This document shows positions 15,901 through 24,766 of a stretch of 64,000 bases of DNA, piece by piece. A program made the translations under genes and the position numbers. The stretch is from Bacteroidota bacterium (GTDB lineage: Bacteria; Bacteroidota; Bacteroidia; Flavobacteriales; Schleiferiaceae). The stretch lies in the NCBI GenBank assembly GCA_003045865.1, contig PZPB01000007.1, forward strand, positions 1 through 64,000, read 5' to 3'. The notes beneath the pieces were generated by a model. The model did not search any database and was not told the origin of the DNA. It worked only from the letters and a program-made list of their open reading frames with translations. Position 1 is the first letter of the stretch, and the number at the start of each line of letters is the position of its first letter.

Positions 15901-16162
15901 CTAAATTGCGCGGCAATTAATGCCGGAAAACACCCGTCAGTTGTAAAAGTTAGCAGCCGAGAGGTTTCAGGAGCTTCATTCATTGGGTTTTACGTATTGT
16001 CATTTCAAAAGATTAAACCAAAATCAATTGCTGAAACCAATCTAATTTCTCAAATCTGACATCTCAAATCCATCAAAAAAAAATCTCAAAATTTGAAGCT
16101 ATTACTAATACTCCTAGCAAAAACCCTTCTCAATACTCACTACTAATATCTCACTACTATCC

Positions 16163-17242
16163 CTAATCTATCACCCTCTTCTCGATATAATCGGAGTTAA
16201 ACAGGGTTAATGCGCCCATGTATTTTAAATGAAAAGGAATAAAATCACCCACTTTATAGCCGTGTTTATTGTCTTTAATATCAATAACCAACATATCGCT
16301 GCTGGCCCCTACAAAATCGATTTGATACTCGGGAAAGGGAATCAAGTAATCGGAGGAAATATCCAAACTACCGACATCCAAGATGGCACGATGAGAAGTT
16401 TTGCCGTAGAGACTTTCGTCGATATGAAAGGTTTCCCCTTGAGGGTTCGCTTCTAATTCGCCAATAGGGAGCATGGGCTTTTCGGTAATTTCAATAATCT
16501 GAGTGTAGAGGGTAATTACATCTTGCTCCATTTCTTTGAAACCCTCATTGTTAATTAGATCTGTGCCAAAATACAAGGTTTCCCCTACTCTAAAATGATT
16601 AATACCTTGTGGTAGTTGACGCATCTGCAAAAGCGGAATTACCACGGATGTGCCGCCCGTAACCCAGGGTATTTTGCGATTAAATTTCGCTTCGATTAGC
16701 TGTTTGTAAAGGGAAAGTTGGATTAGTTTATCCTGACTGGGCATAACCCCGTGTAAACAATTTAAATTGGAGCCAATGCCGCGCACTTCAATATTGGGCA
16801 AGCGGAAAACAGAGGAGTAAAAGTCCATTAAATGTTCGCCCATTACCCCTTCGCGCAAGTCGCCCAGCTCGATCATAATTATGACCTTGTGGGTTTTGCC
16901 TTGCCTACCTGCTTCTTCGCTGATCGCTTTTATCGTTTCAAATTCTGAGTTAAAGCTGGTGTCGGCGTAACGAACTAGGTCGGGAATAGCCTTTTTTGCC
17001 GGTGGTTTAATATAAACAGTTTCTACATCACTTGGTGCTAAAGCCTTTATTTTCTTTAGGTTAGAGATACGTGCATCGCAAATTTCTTTAATACCCAAGT
17101 CTATTACCTCTTTCAATAATCTTTCTTCGCCACAAAGCAATTTAGTAACTATGGCCCAGGCGATGTTTTCATTACCAAATAGCTGTTTCAGATATTGGTA
17201 ATTATGCCTAAGCATGGTTCTGTTAAAAGTTAAATATGCCAT
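16163..17242 (-). CDS. PLP-dependent alanine/ornithine racemase family protein
   Basis: A 359-residue fold-type III PLP enzyme. The lysine that binds the cofactor is probably in IVTKLLCG near residue 33. The segment GSNLNCLHGVMPSQDKL resembles the substrate-side loop of ornithine racemase (Orr-like) proteins rather than that of classic alanine racemase. It is the last gene of a five-gene operon and starts one base after the stop of the alanine racemase gene. Two racemases side by side suggest processing of more than one amino acid. Ornithine is the best guess; the substrate is not provable from sequence. Confidence 0.8.
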   Translation of the reverse strand: MAYLTFNRTMLRHNYQYLKQLFGNENIAWAIVTKLLCGEERLLKEVIDLGIKEICDARISNLKKIKALAPSDVETVYIKPPAKKAIPDLVRYADTSFNSEFETIKAISEEAGRQGKTHKVIIMIELGDLREGVMGEHLMDFYSSVFRLPNIEVRGIGSNLNCLHGVMPSQDKLIQLSLYKQLIEAKFNRKIPWVTGGTSVVIPLLQMRQLPQGINHFRVGETLYFGTDLINNEGFKEMEQDVITLYTQIIEITEKPMLPIGELEANPQGETFHIDESLYGKTSHRAILDVGSLDISSDYLIPFPEYQIDFVGASSDMLVIDIKDNKHGYKVGDFIPFHLKYMGALTLFNSDYIEKRVID

Positions 17243-17243
17243 T

Positions 17244-18392
17244 TTAAGAGCGTATAATACGCGGAATATCCAAGGGAAGTCGCGTTAATAATTCATAATT
17301 CATTTGATCGCTATACTCACTAAAAGAACTAACCGAGATGGATAAATCCCCTTGGGTCCCAATTAATACTACCTCATCGCCTGCTTGCACAGATTCGATA
17401 TGGGTGATATCAAGCATCATTACATTCATATTTACCACGCCAACTACACCCACTCTTTCACCGTGGATTAAGGCGCGACCAGAGTTGCTTAAACTGCGAC
17501 TAAAGCCGTGTGAATATCCTACTGGAACGGCGGCAATTTGCATATCATAAGCGGCCATATAACTACTGCCATAACCTATGTATTCTCCCTTTTTTACCTC
17601 CTTCACATTCATCACCGTGCTTTTCCAACTTAAGAGGCGGTGCAAAGGATCGGGTTTTTGACTAAGGCTATGTTCTACTGCTAAATAGGTTTCGGCCGAA
17701 GGCCAAAATCCGTATTGTAAAATTCCAATTCGCACTAAATCTTGCTGCGACTGTGGAAATCGTAAAAAGGCGGCACTGCAAGCACTGTGGTTTTTCTTCG
17801 CCACGATACCCGCCGCTTGGAAGGTTTTTTTTGCCGCATCAAATCGTTGCATTTGTTCTAAAACCCGAGGATGGTTTCCGATAGTTTCCGCTCCTGCATA
17901 GTGGGTGCAAAAACCCATTACTTCTAAAAAGTCTTTTTTCGAGTTGATTAGCCTAAAAACGGTTTCCCAAGATAGCTCTTCTAAACCCGAACGGTTCATA
18001 CCAGTCTCAATTTCTAAATGAATTAGGGCCTTCTTGCCTATTTTCTTAGCTTTTTCTATCGCTTTTACTAAGCGATTAACTTCAAAAATATAAAAGCTCA
18101 CCTCGCTCTCTATCGCCCATTCTAGTTGACTTTCGCTTATCATGCCCATTATCATAATCTCGGCATAAGGCGCTACTTTTTTTACCCGAAAAGCTTCGTG
18201 AGCATCAAAAACGGAAAAGTGTTTAGCACCGTTGCGCTGTGCCATGGGAACGTATTCTTCAATGCCATGTCCGTAGGCATTTCCCTTAACCACATGCGAT
18301 AAAGTTGTGCCTGGATTTAAGCGGCTATTTATATAGTCTACATTATTTCGAAAGGCGGTTTCACTAATTTCTATGAAGCTAGTATTATCCAT
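17244..18392 (-). CDS. alr: Alanine racemase
   Basis: A 382-residue enzyme interconverting L- and D-alanine for peptidoglycan. The PLP lysine is in VVKGNAYGHG near residue 37. The catalytic tyrosine region GYGSSYMA and the C-terminal signature VVNMNVMMLDITHI are present. It overlaps the upstream M20 gene by 8 bases. An alr inside an operon with a sodium symporter, GNAT and deacylase may be a catabolic paralogue rather than the housekeeping copy; whether the genome has another alr cannot be seen here. Confidence 0.92.
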   Translation of the reverse strand: MDNTSFIEISETAFRNNVDYINSRLNPGTTLSHVVKGNAYGHGIEEYVPMAQRNGAKHFSVFDAHEAFRVKKVAPYAEIMIMGMISESQLEWAIESEVSFYIFEVNRLVKAIEKAKKIGKKALIHLEIETGMNRSGLEELSWETVFRLINSKKDFLEVMGFCTHYAGAETIGNHPRVLEQMQRFDAAKKTFQAAGIVAKKNHSACSAAFLRFPQSQQDLVRIGILQYGFWPSAETYLAVEHSLSQKPDPLHRLLSWKSTVMNVKEVKKGEYIGYGSSYMAAYDMQIAAVPVGYSHGFSRSLSNSGRALIHGERVGVVGVVNMNVMMLDITHIESVQAGDEVVLIGTQGDLSISVSSFSEYSDQMNYELLTRLPLDIPRIIRS

Positions 18393-19509
18393 GTAAATAA
18401 TTAAGGATTAAAGTCTTAAATAGTTTAATGGTCGGTTCCAAAATGGCATCAGGGAAATCATAATCGGGATGGTGCAAAACCAAGTGCTCCTTCCCCGCTC
18501 CAATGCCAAATAATGCCCCTTCTTTATCTTTTAGAAAAAGTCCAAAATCTTCACCCCAACGAAAAGCTTCTTTTAATTGATGATGCTTTAATCCCTGCGC
18601 ATCTGCGCAAGCGACCAACAGCTGGCAGGCTTGCGCTGAATTATTATTGGGCCAAAATTCTTGTAGGCTTTCCTGCTCCATTTGTAAATTATCTGCTTCG
18701 GCCCAAAGTCTTAATTGCTGCTGCATTTTCGCTTCAAGCGCCTCTAAAATATCGCCACGCCAGGCGCGAATGGTATAATGTAATTCGCCTTCACCAGGAC
18801 TAATTCCATAGGCTACTTCGCCCAGATTGGCGTGCACTAAAGTGATCTGGCTGAAGTCCTCTTCTTCCCAAATAGGATGCGCCAATTGTTCTAAGTTTTG
18901 CATGGCTTTCGCCAGAAGGGCTTGCGGACTTACTGCTTTCTCGGGTTCTGCCGCATGCGAAGAATGACCTTTAAAACGGAAAATTAAACTGCGCACTCCA
19001 GCGGTGAAATTACCCGGTCGCCAATACAATTCACCTAAATTGAAACCAGGAATATTGTGAAAAGCATAAGCCCGATCGTAATGAATGGCCTTAAATTTTG
19101 GATCGTTTAAAACGGATGCTGCGCCCTTACCGTCTTCCTCCGAAGGTTGAAAAAGGAGGTGTAAATTTCCCTTCTTTGGCGGATGTTCTGCGAAATAATA
19201 GACCAATGCCATTAGCATGGTAGTATGGCCATCGTGACCACATTTATGCGAAACCCCCGAGTTTTGAGATGCATATTTTAAACTAGTAGACTCCTTAATG
19301 GGTAAGGCGTCAATATCGGCCCGAATTAATAGAGATAGTCCAGCCACCTCACTTTTAAAGCTTATTACTAAGCCCGTGTTAGCCACCTTAGTATAAGGTA
19401 CTTCTAATTTTTCGAGGTGGCCTATTAAGAATTTTTGGGTTTGATATTCGGCCCCGGAAAGTTCTGGGTTTTGATGGAGATACTGTCTGAATGCAAGTAA
19501 ATCGAGCAT
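18385..19509 (-). CDS. M20-family amidohydrolase / N-acyl-amino-acid hydrolase
   Basis: A 374-residue member of the M20D subgroup. Metal-binding elements are visible: HKCGHDGH near residue 90 with the typical Cys-Gly-His-Asp-Gly-His pattern, the catalytic acidic pair in QPSEEDGKGA near 130, and HNIPG near 153. The lid domain follows (FRFKGHSSHAAEPE). Members remove acyl groups from amino acids or split dipeptides and hippurate-like amides. It lies between a GNAT gene and two racemases, so release of a free amino acid for racemisation is plausible. The start is an ATG two bases after the GNAT stop. Confidence 0.88.
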   Translation of the reverse strand: MLDLLAFRQYLHQNPELSGAEYQTQKFLIGHLEKLEVPYTKVANTGLVISFKSEVAGLSLLIRADIDALPIKESTSLKYASQNSGVSHKCGHDGHTTMLMALVYYFAEHPPKKGNLHLLFQPSEEDGKGAASVLNDPKFKAIHYDRAYAFHNIPGFNLGELYWRPGNFTAGVRSLIFRFKGHSSHAAEPEKAVSPQALLAKAMQNLEQLAHPIWEEEDFSQITLVHANLGEVAYGISPGEGELHYTIRAWRGDILEALEAKMQQQLRLWAEADNLQMEQESLQEFWPNNNSAQACQLLVACADAQGLKHHQLKEAFRWGEDFGLFLKDKEGALFGIGAGKEHLVLHHPDYDFPDAILEPTIKLFKTLILNYLHG

Positions 19510-19511
19510 TT

Positions 19512-19952
19512 TTAAGATTTAGTGTAACGCATCTCTAAATATTTATTGGTAAACCCAAGGCGTTCATATAATCGCTTAGCGGGATTGTCTGCTTCTACGT
19601 GAAGCGCCACATTTCCTTCGGCGTTTTCTATGGCCATTTGCATTAAACTTTGCCCTAAACCTTGTCCGCGTAAATCTGAATTTACTGCGATATACACCAA
19701 TATATTTTCGGGAATGTAACCTGACATACCGGTATTATTAATAATCACTGCACCGTGCATGGCATTGGTATCGTCGTAGGCAATTGCTACAAACCCTCCC
19801 TTTTCGGGGTGAAATACATAGTCTAAACAGGCCATTATTTCCTCTAAAGGATCACCGTATTTTTCGAGATGTTTGAAAAGAAAAGCGGCTATTTTCTCTT
19901 GGGGAAAATCGGAGTGTGGGCCGGCTGAGCCTTCTATAATAATGTAATTCAT
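19512..19952 (-). CDS. GNAT-family N-acetyltransferase
   Basis: A 146-residue protein with the acetyl-CoA loop VNSDLRGQGLGQSLMQMAIE (near residues 90-110, Gln/Arg-x-x-Gly-x-Gly type) and the C-terminal NPAKRLYERLGF motif. The acceptor is unknown. It overlaps the symporter gene by 4 bases and is followed two bases later by the deacylase. A GNAT and an M20 deacylase side by side may act on the same amino group in opposite directions. Confidence 0.85.
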   Translation of the reverse strand: MNYIIIEGSAGPHSDFPQEKIAAFLFKHLEKYGDPLEEIMACLDYVFHPEKGGFVAIAYDDTNAMHGAVIINNTGMSGYIPENILVYIAVNSDLRGQGLGQSLMQMAIENAEGNVALHVEADNPAKRLYERLGFTNKYLEMRYTKS

Positions 19953-21388
19953 GCTTTTGTATATTTAGCAATTAAGAGATAACTAATTAGTGAAGCACTA
20001 ATTCCAAAGAGATTAGCATCTAAACCAAGCGGTAGCTCCAGTAATTCTTGGTTTTTAAATAGCTCTAAAATTAAAGTGGTAGAACCGCCTATTAATATGG
20101 ACCACCAGGCCGCCAAACTGTTTCGGTTTTTAAAAAACAAGGCAACGATTAGTGGCACAAATAGGCCAGATACCATAAAGGAATAGGAGACTAGCATTAG
20201 GCCTAAAACTTCCGTCATTTGGCTGGCTAACGCTAAGGCTAAGATGCCAATAAATAAAGTAGTAAGGTGTGAATATCGCAATAACTTCTCCTGCGGAATA
20301 TGAAAGCGTTTGCTAATGATATCACTCAATAAATTACCAGAAGCGGCCATAAGGCAACTATCGGCAGTGCTCATTATCGCAGAGAAATAAGCCGACATCA
20401 TCAAGCCCATTAAGCCTACCGGTAATATGCTTCTTAGTAAAATAGGTAGTCCCATTTCGGGGTCGAAATTTCCTGCGGTAGTATCGATCGCTAAATCGTT
20501 AAAAAGTCCTTGGTCTAAGGCCACCTTAGCAAAGAGTCCTAAAAGAACTCCCATAAAAGCCATGATAGGCCACTCTAATAAACCTGCAATAAACCACGCT
20601 TTTTTTGCAGTTTTCTCATCGCGACAAGCGTAAATACGTTGATAAAGAGTCATACCGATAAACCAGATAGGAATAATGGTAATGGCCCAATTGATAATTT
20701 GTACTGGCTCTATGGCGCCTAAACTTAAAAAGGAAGACGGTACCGTGGCTACAATGGCATCATAACCACCCACCGCAAAATAGGACATGGGAATGCCTAT
20801 AAAAATTAAACCGCCCATTAATATAATCCACTGTACAGTATCGGTATAAATAACTGCTTTCAGTCCCCCGAAAACAGTGTAAATAACCGCAGTAAATCCC
20901 ATTATAAATACGGCTGTGTTGATGTCTAAACTAGGAAAAGTAGCAGTGGCTAATTTAGCGCCCGCTAAAATCTGTGCCCCAGTAAACCCAATATAACCGA
21001 TTGTGCTAACTATAGCGGCTAAAAAGGCAACTTTGGGATTGAAAAGGTGATAAAAAATCTCTGGAAAGGTAAAAAGCTTGTGCTTGCTTCCTAGTTTAAA
21101 AACTTTTGGAATTAAAAAGTAAGCTGATAACCAGGCGCCAATTAAACCGGTAAATAGCATCCAACTGCCTGATATTCCGATAGCGAAACCTAATCCGCCG
21201 AGACCAATGCTAAATCCGCCCCCAACATCTGTAGCCACTACACTCAGTCCAATGTGGCCGCTACTCATTTTCCTACCGCCTACGTAATAATCATCAATAT
21301 CTTTGTTGCTTCGCATAAAGTAGAAACCTACCCCAAGCATGGCGACTAAATAAAAAATAAATATGAGGAGATCTATGAGATTCGGCAA
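19949..21388 (-). CDS. Sodium:solute symporter (SSS family)
   Basis: A 479-residue protein with about 13 membrane spans and the family hallmark DDYYVGGRKMSS near residues 32-43, then VVATDVGGGFSIGLGGLGFA. Such carriers bring in amino acids, sugars or organic acids with Na+. The start used is a TTG at 21388; the first in-frame ATG, 16 codons later, would cut into the first membrane span. It is the first gene of the operon and probably supplies the substrate for the downstream enzymes. A possible -7 box (CATCTTTG, minus strand 21404-21397) lies only about 10 bases before the TTG, which would give an almost leaderless message. Confidence 0.88.
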   Translation of the reverse strand: MPNLIDLLIFIFYLVAMLGVGFYFMRSNKDIDDYYVGGRKMSSGHIGLSVVATDVGGGFSIGLGGLGFAIGISGSWMLFTGLIGAWLSAYFLIPKVFKLGSKHKLFTFPEIFYHLFNPKVAFLAAIVSTIGYIGFTGAQILAGAKLATATFPSLDINTAVFIMGFTAVIYTVFGGLKAVIYTDTVQWIILMGGLIFIGIPMSYFAVGGYDAIVATVPSSFLSLGAIEPVQIINWAITIIPIWFIGMTLYQRIYACRDEKTAKKAWFIAGLLEWPIMAFMGVLLGLFAKVALDQGLFNDLAIDTTAGNFDPEMGLPILLRSILPVGLMGLMMSAYFSAIMSTADSCLMAASGNLLSDIISKRFHIPQEKLLRYSHLTTLFIGILALALASQMTEVLGLMLVSYSFMVSGLFVPLIVALFFKNRNSLAAWWSILIGGSTTLILELFKNQELLELPLGLDANLFGISASLISYLLIAKYTKA

Positions 21389-21401
21389 AACGCTAGCAAA
21401 G

Positions 21402-22316
21402 ATGCAAAAACTCTTTAAAATAGGGCTTTTTTTGGGCCTCTTATTCCTATCGGTTGCCTGTCAACCTAAAGTAAATATCGCTTTTGATGGCTATTTAGAA
21501 CCCTATATCGGTGATACTATTCCTTACAGTTTAGCTAGTCATGAAGAGCCCTCTAATAAGGTTTTGATATTCTTACCCCCTAGTTTAGACACGGTAAGTT
21601 TTGAGGAAACAGATTTATACAAAAACATCTATCGTAATGGTTATGATATCTTGTGTATTTACAAGGCTCCTGCTAAAGGAGTCCTGTTTTATCCGCGTAA
21701 AAATTTAGACTTTAAAGGACAGCATGTTCAAAATGCAAATAACCTTATTCAACATTTAAAGAATAGTAAAAAGATAAACCCCAAAGCTAATTTTAGTGTG
21801 ATGGGTTTGGGTATGGGATCTTATATGGTACCCTTAATTTCAGCTACCCAAAATGCCGATACTTCCATTTTTATTAATGGCAGTCCTTTTAGTACCTTTT
21901 TAACCTATGAACGTATTTGCGACGGAGAAATACCCTTAACCGAAGCACGAGCTGGTTATATTAAACAAAAGTTCGATATCGATTCTTTAAGTACGTTTAA
22001 GGTAAAGGTAGATGCCGTTAAAACCGATCATCCCGAAATGTTCACCTTAGGCAAGTACACCAATATGTTTTGGTTGAGCTACCATGCCAATTTCTTTATC
22101 GAAGAATACCAAAACTTAGCAGGTAAGGCGGTTTGGGTTTTTTATGATGATTATCCCCTTAATAATGTTTCCGATCTGAGCTATTTAAAGGTTTTAGAAA
22201 GTACACGCCGCAATGCCACGGTAGATTTTATCAACTTACCGGGCAGTGGTTACTTTAAAGGAGAAGAATGGGAATCGCTGGAAGAATCTTTACTAAAGTT
22301 CTTTCCTAGCAATTAA
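21402..22316 (+). CDS. Lipoprotein of unknown function, alpha/beta-hydrolase-like
   Basis: ATG 21402 is chosen over an upstream in-frame ATG at 21363 because it opens a lipoprotein signal ending FLSVAC; the longer form would also overlap the symporter gene. The mature protein of about 285 residues has a central MGLGMGSYMVPLISA segment, which resembles the elbow of alpha/beta hydrolases but has Gly where the nucleophile Ser would be. If related to that fold, it may be inactive or non-hydrolytic. It is divergent from the symporter with only 13 bases between starts. Its 3' end overlaps the convergent rpiB by 11 bases. Confidence 0.7.
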   Translation: MQKLFKIGLFLGLLFLSVACQPKVNIAFDGYLEPYIGDTIPYSLASHEEPSNKVLIFLPPSLDTVSFEETDLYKNIYRNGYDILCIYKAPAKGVLFYPRKNLDFKGQHVQNANNLIQHLKNSKKINPKANFSVMGLGMGSYMVPLISATQNADTSIFINGSPFSTFLTYERICDGEIPLTEARAGYIKQKFDIDSLSTFKVKVDAVKTDHPEMFTLGKYTNMFWLSYHANFFIEEYQNLAGKAVWVFYDDYPLNNVSDLSYLKVLESTRRNATVDFINLPGSGYFKGEEWESLEESLLKFFPSN

Positions 22317-22734
22317 TCTTATTAACGCGGTTTTGATGTCTGCCTCCTTCAAATTTGGCCGATAAAAAGGCAGCTACAATGTCCATCGCTTGATTGGTAC
22401 TAACAAAACGTGCCGGTAAAGCGAGGATATTAGCATCATTATGTTGACGAGCTAGAGAGGCTAACTCAGGGGTCCAGCAAAGCGCAGAACGAATACCAGC
22501 ATACTTATTAACAGTCATATTTATGCCATTACCGCTTCCGCAGATAACGATTCCTAAGTCAGCACTGCCATCTAATACTGCTTTAGCTACAGGATGACCA
22601 AAATCTGGATAATCTACACTACCATGATCGTTGGTACCGAAATTGTTAAATAGGATGCCCTCGGCACCAAATTTATCCATAATAGCCTTCTTTAAATCAG
22701 GACTAGCATGATCTCCACCTATTGCAATAATCAT
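22306..22734 (-). CDS. rpiB: Ribose-5-phosphate isomerase B
   Basis: A 142-residue enzyme of normal length that interconverts ribose 5-phosphate and ribulose 5-phosphate in the pentose phosphate pathway. Signatures are IAIGGDHASPDLK at the N-terminus, VICGSGNGINMTVNKY near residue 64 (the active Cys), and the NDANILALPARFV segment. LacAB/RpiB share this fold, and the single gene argues for RpiB. The upstream region is the motif-rich 456-bp gap. Confidence 0.93.
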   Translation of the reverse strand: MIIAIGGDHASPDLKKAIMDKFGAEGILFNNFGTNDHGSVDYPDFGHPVAKAVLDGSADLGIVICGSGNGINMTVNKYAGIRSALCWTPELASLARQHNDANILALPARFVSTNQAMDIVAAFLSAKFEGGRHQNRVNKINC

Positions 22735-23190
22735 CTGTTAATAAGTATTTCTAAGTTTAATATTCCTTTGTATTTCAATCTTTTACTATTAACAAGCATC
22801 GCCTTAAAAACTAATACCTTTGTTAATATATCCTCACAAATTTCTCTTGTGTACTAACAAGTTAATCTGCTTTCATTAAAATTTTGAAACAAGCTCTATC
22901 ACTTGTTAAAAATTGCTGCTCACTTTTTCACCATCCAAGACGGCTTTATGAACCGCTTTGCTCCAATAATTTTTTCAAAAGTAAGTTGTTATTTCACATT
23001 CCTAACAATTGTTAATAGCATTATCTTTAAAGCAGGAAATGAAGTAGTTAATAGCGAATGTATTGAAGATATCTTGTTAATAATTGTGGATAGAAAATAA
23101 AAGCAAGAACTTCGCCTAAAAGTTATCAGCCTTACTAACAGCCCATCATAAACATCATATTTTATTTAAAATAAAGAATACTATATATAT
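22735..23190. other. Noncoding gap with repeated CTTGTTAATA-like motifs
   Basis: This gap between divergent genes is AT-rich. Perfect CTTGTTAATA occurs at 23073-23082 (+) and 22787-22796 (-). Near matches are at 22736 (TGTTAATAAG), 22819 (TTTGTTAATA), 22852 (-, CTTGTTAGTA), 22902 (CTTGTTAAAA), 23008 (ATTGTTAATA, with the AACAATTGTT palindrome), 23044 and 23133 (-). One 8-of-9 DnaA-box-like site TGTGGATAG is at 23085-23093. A TACCTTTG -7-like box is at 22815-22822. An open frame at 22903-23100 has no protein-like features and is not called. Confidence 0.5.
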
Positions 23191-24765
23191 ATGTTATTAA
23201 GAAATCTGGTCTTCCTTGCTGTTTTTTGTTTTCCACTACTTTCGTTTTCTCAAACCGACAGTGGCAATGCAGAACTTAAAGTTTATTACTTCGAAAACGG
23301 CGTCAAAAGTAGCGAGGGACCTCTCGAAAATGGCAAGCCAAACGGCTATTGGCGAAGCTATTACCGCAGCGGAGTGCTCAAGGCAGAAGGTAATCGCAAG
23401 AACTTTCTTCTCGATGGTTTGTGGATTTTCTACAATCGAGAGGCATTGCCAACAGTGGATATCGAATACAAAGATGGCTTAAAGAATGGTTTAAGGCGAA
23501 CTTATGAAGAAGGAAAAATTGTTAAAGAAGAGCCTTTTGTTAACGATCAATTGCAGGGCTTTACCCGCTTCCTATTTCCCAATGGAAAAGTAGCCAAGGA
23601 AATTCCATTTGAAGAAGGAAAGGAAAATGGCACGGGCTTCGAATATGCAGACGATGACGGGCGAATTATTACCGTTTACATCTACAAAAACGGCAGCTTA
23701 ATGCGCAAGCAAAATATCAATCGTTGGGATCAGCAAAAGCAAAAACAAGGTTTATGGGTCAGCTTTCATAAAAATCGACAAGTTCAGGTGGAAGGACCTT
23801 ATCGCAACGATTTAAAAAATGGCTACTGGAAATTTTACCAGATTAATGGTAACCTTATTCGCATCGAAAAATGGATTAACGGGGAGCTGCAAGATGGCGC
23901 TGAAGAAGTGGCTAAAGTGGAGATAAAACGAGTGATCAATCCTCAAACAGGAAAAGTTAGTTCAAAAGGGGCTTATCAAAATGGAAAAGCCACTGGTGTT
24001 CATCGGCAGTACGATGAAAATGGAGAAGTTAGTAGTAGTATTTTATATGATCAAGGCATTAAATTGGCCGAGGGTATCGTAGATGAGCAAGGAAGAAAAC
24101 AAGGTCCTTGGAAGTTTTTTTATACAGATGGTTCACTTAAATCAGAAGGAAGCTATAAGGACGATTTAAAGGTAAACTCTTGGCGTTATTTCTTTGAGGA
24201 TGGTAAGTTGGAGCAAGAAGGAAAATACAATGCAGGAGCGGCCACGGGAGAGTGGAATTGGTATTTCACAAATGGCGAGTTACGACGCACTGAAGAGTTT
24301 TACAATGGCTTAGAAGAAGGTATGTCAATAGAGTACAACGATACGGGTGCGGTATTAGCTCAGGGTGAATATGTAGAGGGATTTAAAGAGGGAAATTGGA
24401 CTTTAAACATCAATGATCACCGTGAAGATGGAGCTTATTTCGAGGGTTTAAAAACAGGTCCATGGCGCCATTATTATCTCAGTAATAACAAGCTTAGCTT
24501 TGAAGGTAGTTATGAAAATGGTAAAGAAAATGGTGAGCATATTTACTATTATGGCAATGAAAATGTAAAACGACGTGGTCAATTTTCCTTTGGAGAAAGG
24601 GACGGTATTTGGGAGTTTTTTAATGAAGATGGTTCTCGCATTTTAACCATAGAATATGTTAATGGCGAGGAAGTTAAATATAATGGTAAGAAAATAAATT
24701 ACGGTAGACGCTATGAAAAAGCAATGGAGGCCGAACAAAAGCTAAACGCGCCAGAAGAAAATTAA
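23191..24765 (+). CDS. Secreted MORN-repeat (YwqK-like) protein
   Basis: A 524-residue protein with a Sec signal peptide (MLLRNLVFLAVFCFPLLSFS) followed by about 17 MORN_2/YwqK-type repeats of roughly 23 residues. Typical units are NGKPNGYWRSYYRSGVLKAEG and QGPWKFFYTDGSLKSEGSY. The repeats form a long beta-hairpin ribbon, and in Bacteroidota such proteins are exported to the periplasm or cell surface. No enzymatic motif is present. The Nudix gene starts one base after its stop, so they share a transcript, though no functional link is obvious. Confidence 0.85.
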   Translation: MLLRNLVFLAVFCFPLLSFSQTDSGNAELKVYYFENGVKSSEGPLENGKPNGYWRSYYRSGVLKAEGNRKNFLLDGLWIFYNREALPTVDIEYKDGLKNGLRRTYEEGKIVKEEPFVNDQLQGFTRFLFPNGKVAKEIPFEEGKENGTGFEYADDDGRIITVYIYKNGSLMRKQNINRWDQQKQKQGLWVSFHKNRQVQVEGPYRNDLKNGYWKFYQINGNLIRIEKWINGELQDGAEEVAKVEIKRVINPQTGKVSSKGAYQNGKATGVHRQYDENGEVSSSILYDQGIKLAEGIVDEQGRKQGPWKFFYTDGSLKSEGSYKDDLKVNSWRYFFEDGKLEQEGKYNAGAATGEWNWYFTNGELRRTEEFYNGLEEGMSIEYNDTGAVLAQGEYVEGFKEGNWTLNINDHREDGAYFEGLKTGPWRHYYLSNNKLSFEGSYENGKENGEHIYYYGNENVKRRGQFSFGERDGIWEFFNEDGSRILTIEYVNGEEVKYNGKKINYGRRYEKAMEAEQKLNAPEEN

Positions 24766-24766
24766 A

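Larger units (their letters stand above)
15623..16162. other. 540-bp noncoding region rich in hairpins and repeated words
   Basis: No coding frame is supported between two convergent genes. It holds the paired hairpin repeat at 15774-15846, the 12-bp inverted repeat at 15853-15900 and a CGGCA-ATTAA-TGCCG hairpin at 15911-15925. Several copies of words like CTCAAATCTGACATCTCA occur near 15713, 16050 and 16130. Confidence 0.6.

Noticed and set aside
19590-19604. GCTTCTACGTGAAGC as a third parS
   Set aside because: Only the outer arms pair, and it departs from the parS consensus at several positions; it lies in the GNAT gene.
23085-23093. Firm oriC call
   Set aside because: Only one near-consensus DnaA box is present and dnaA is not in the window; kept as a weak candidate only.
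22903-23100. 65-codon plus-strand frame in the rpiB gap
   Set aside because: It has no protein-like composition, no start context, and consists of the repeated TTAATA motifs; chance frame in AT-rich DNA.
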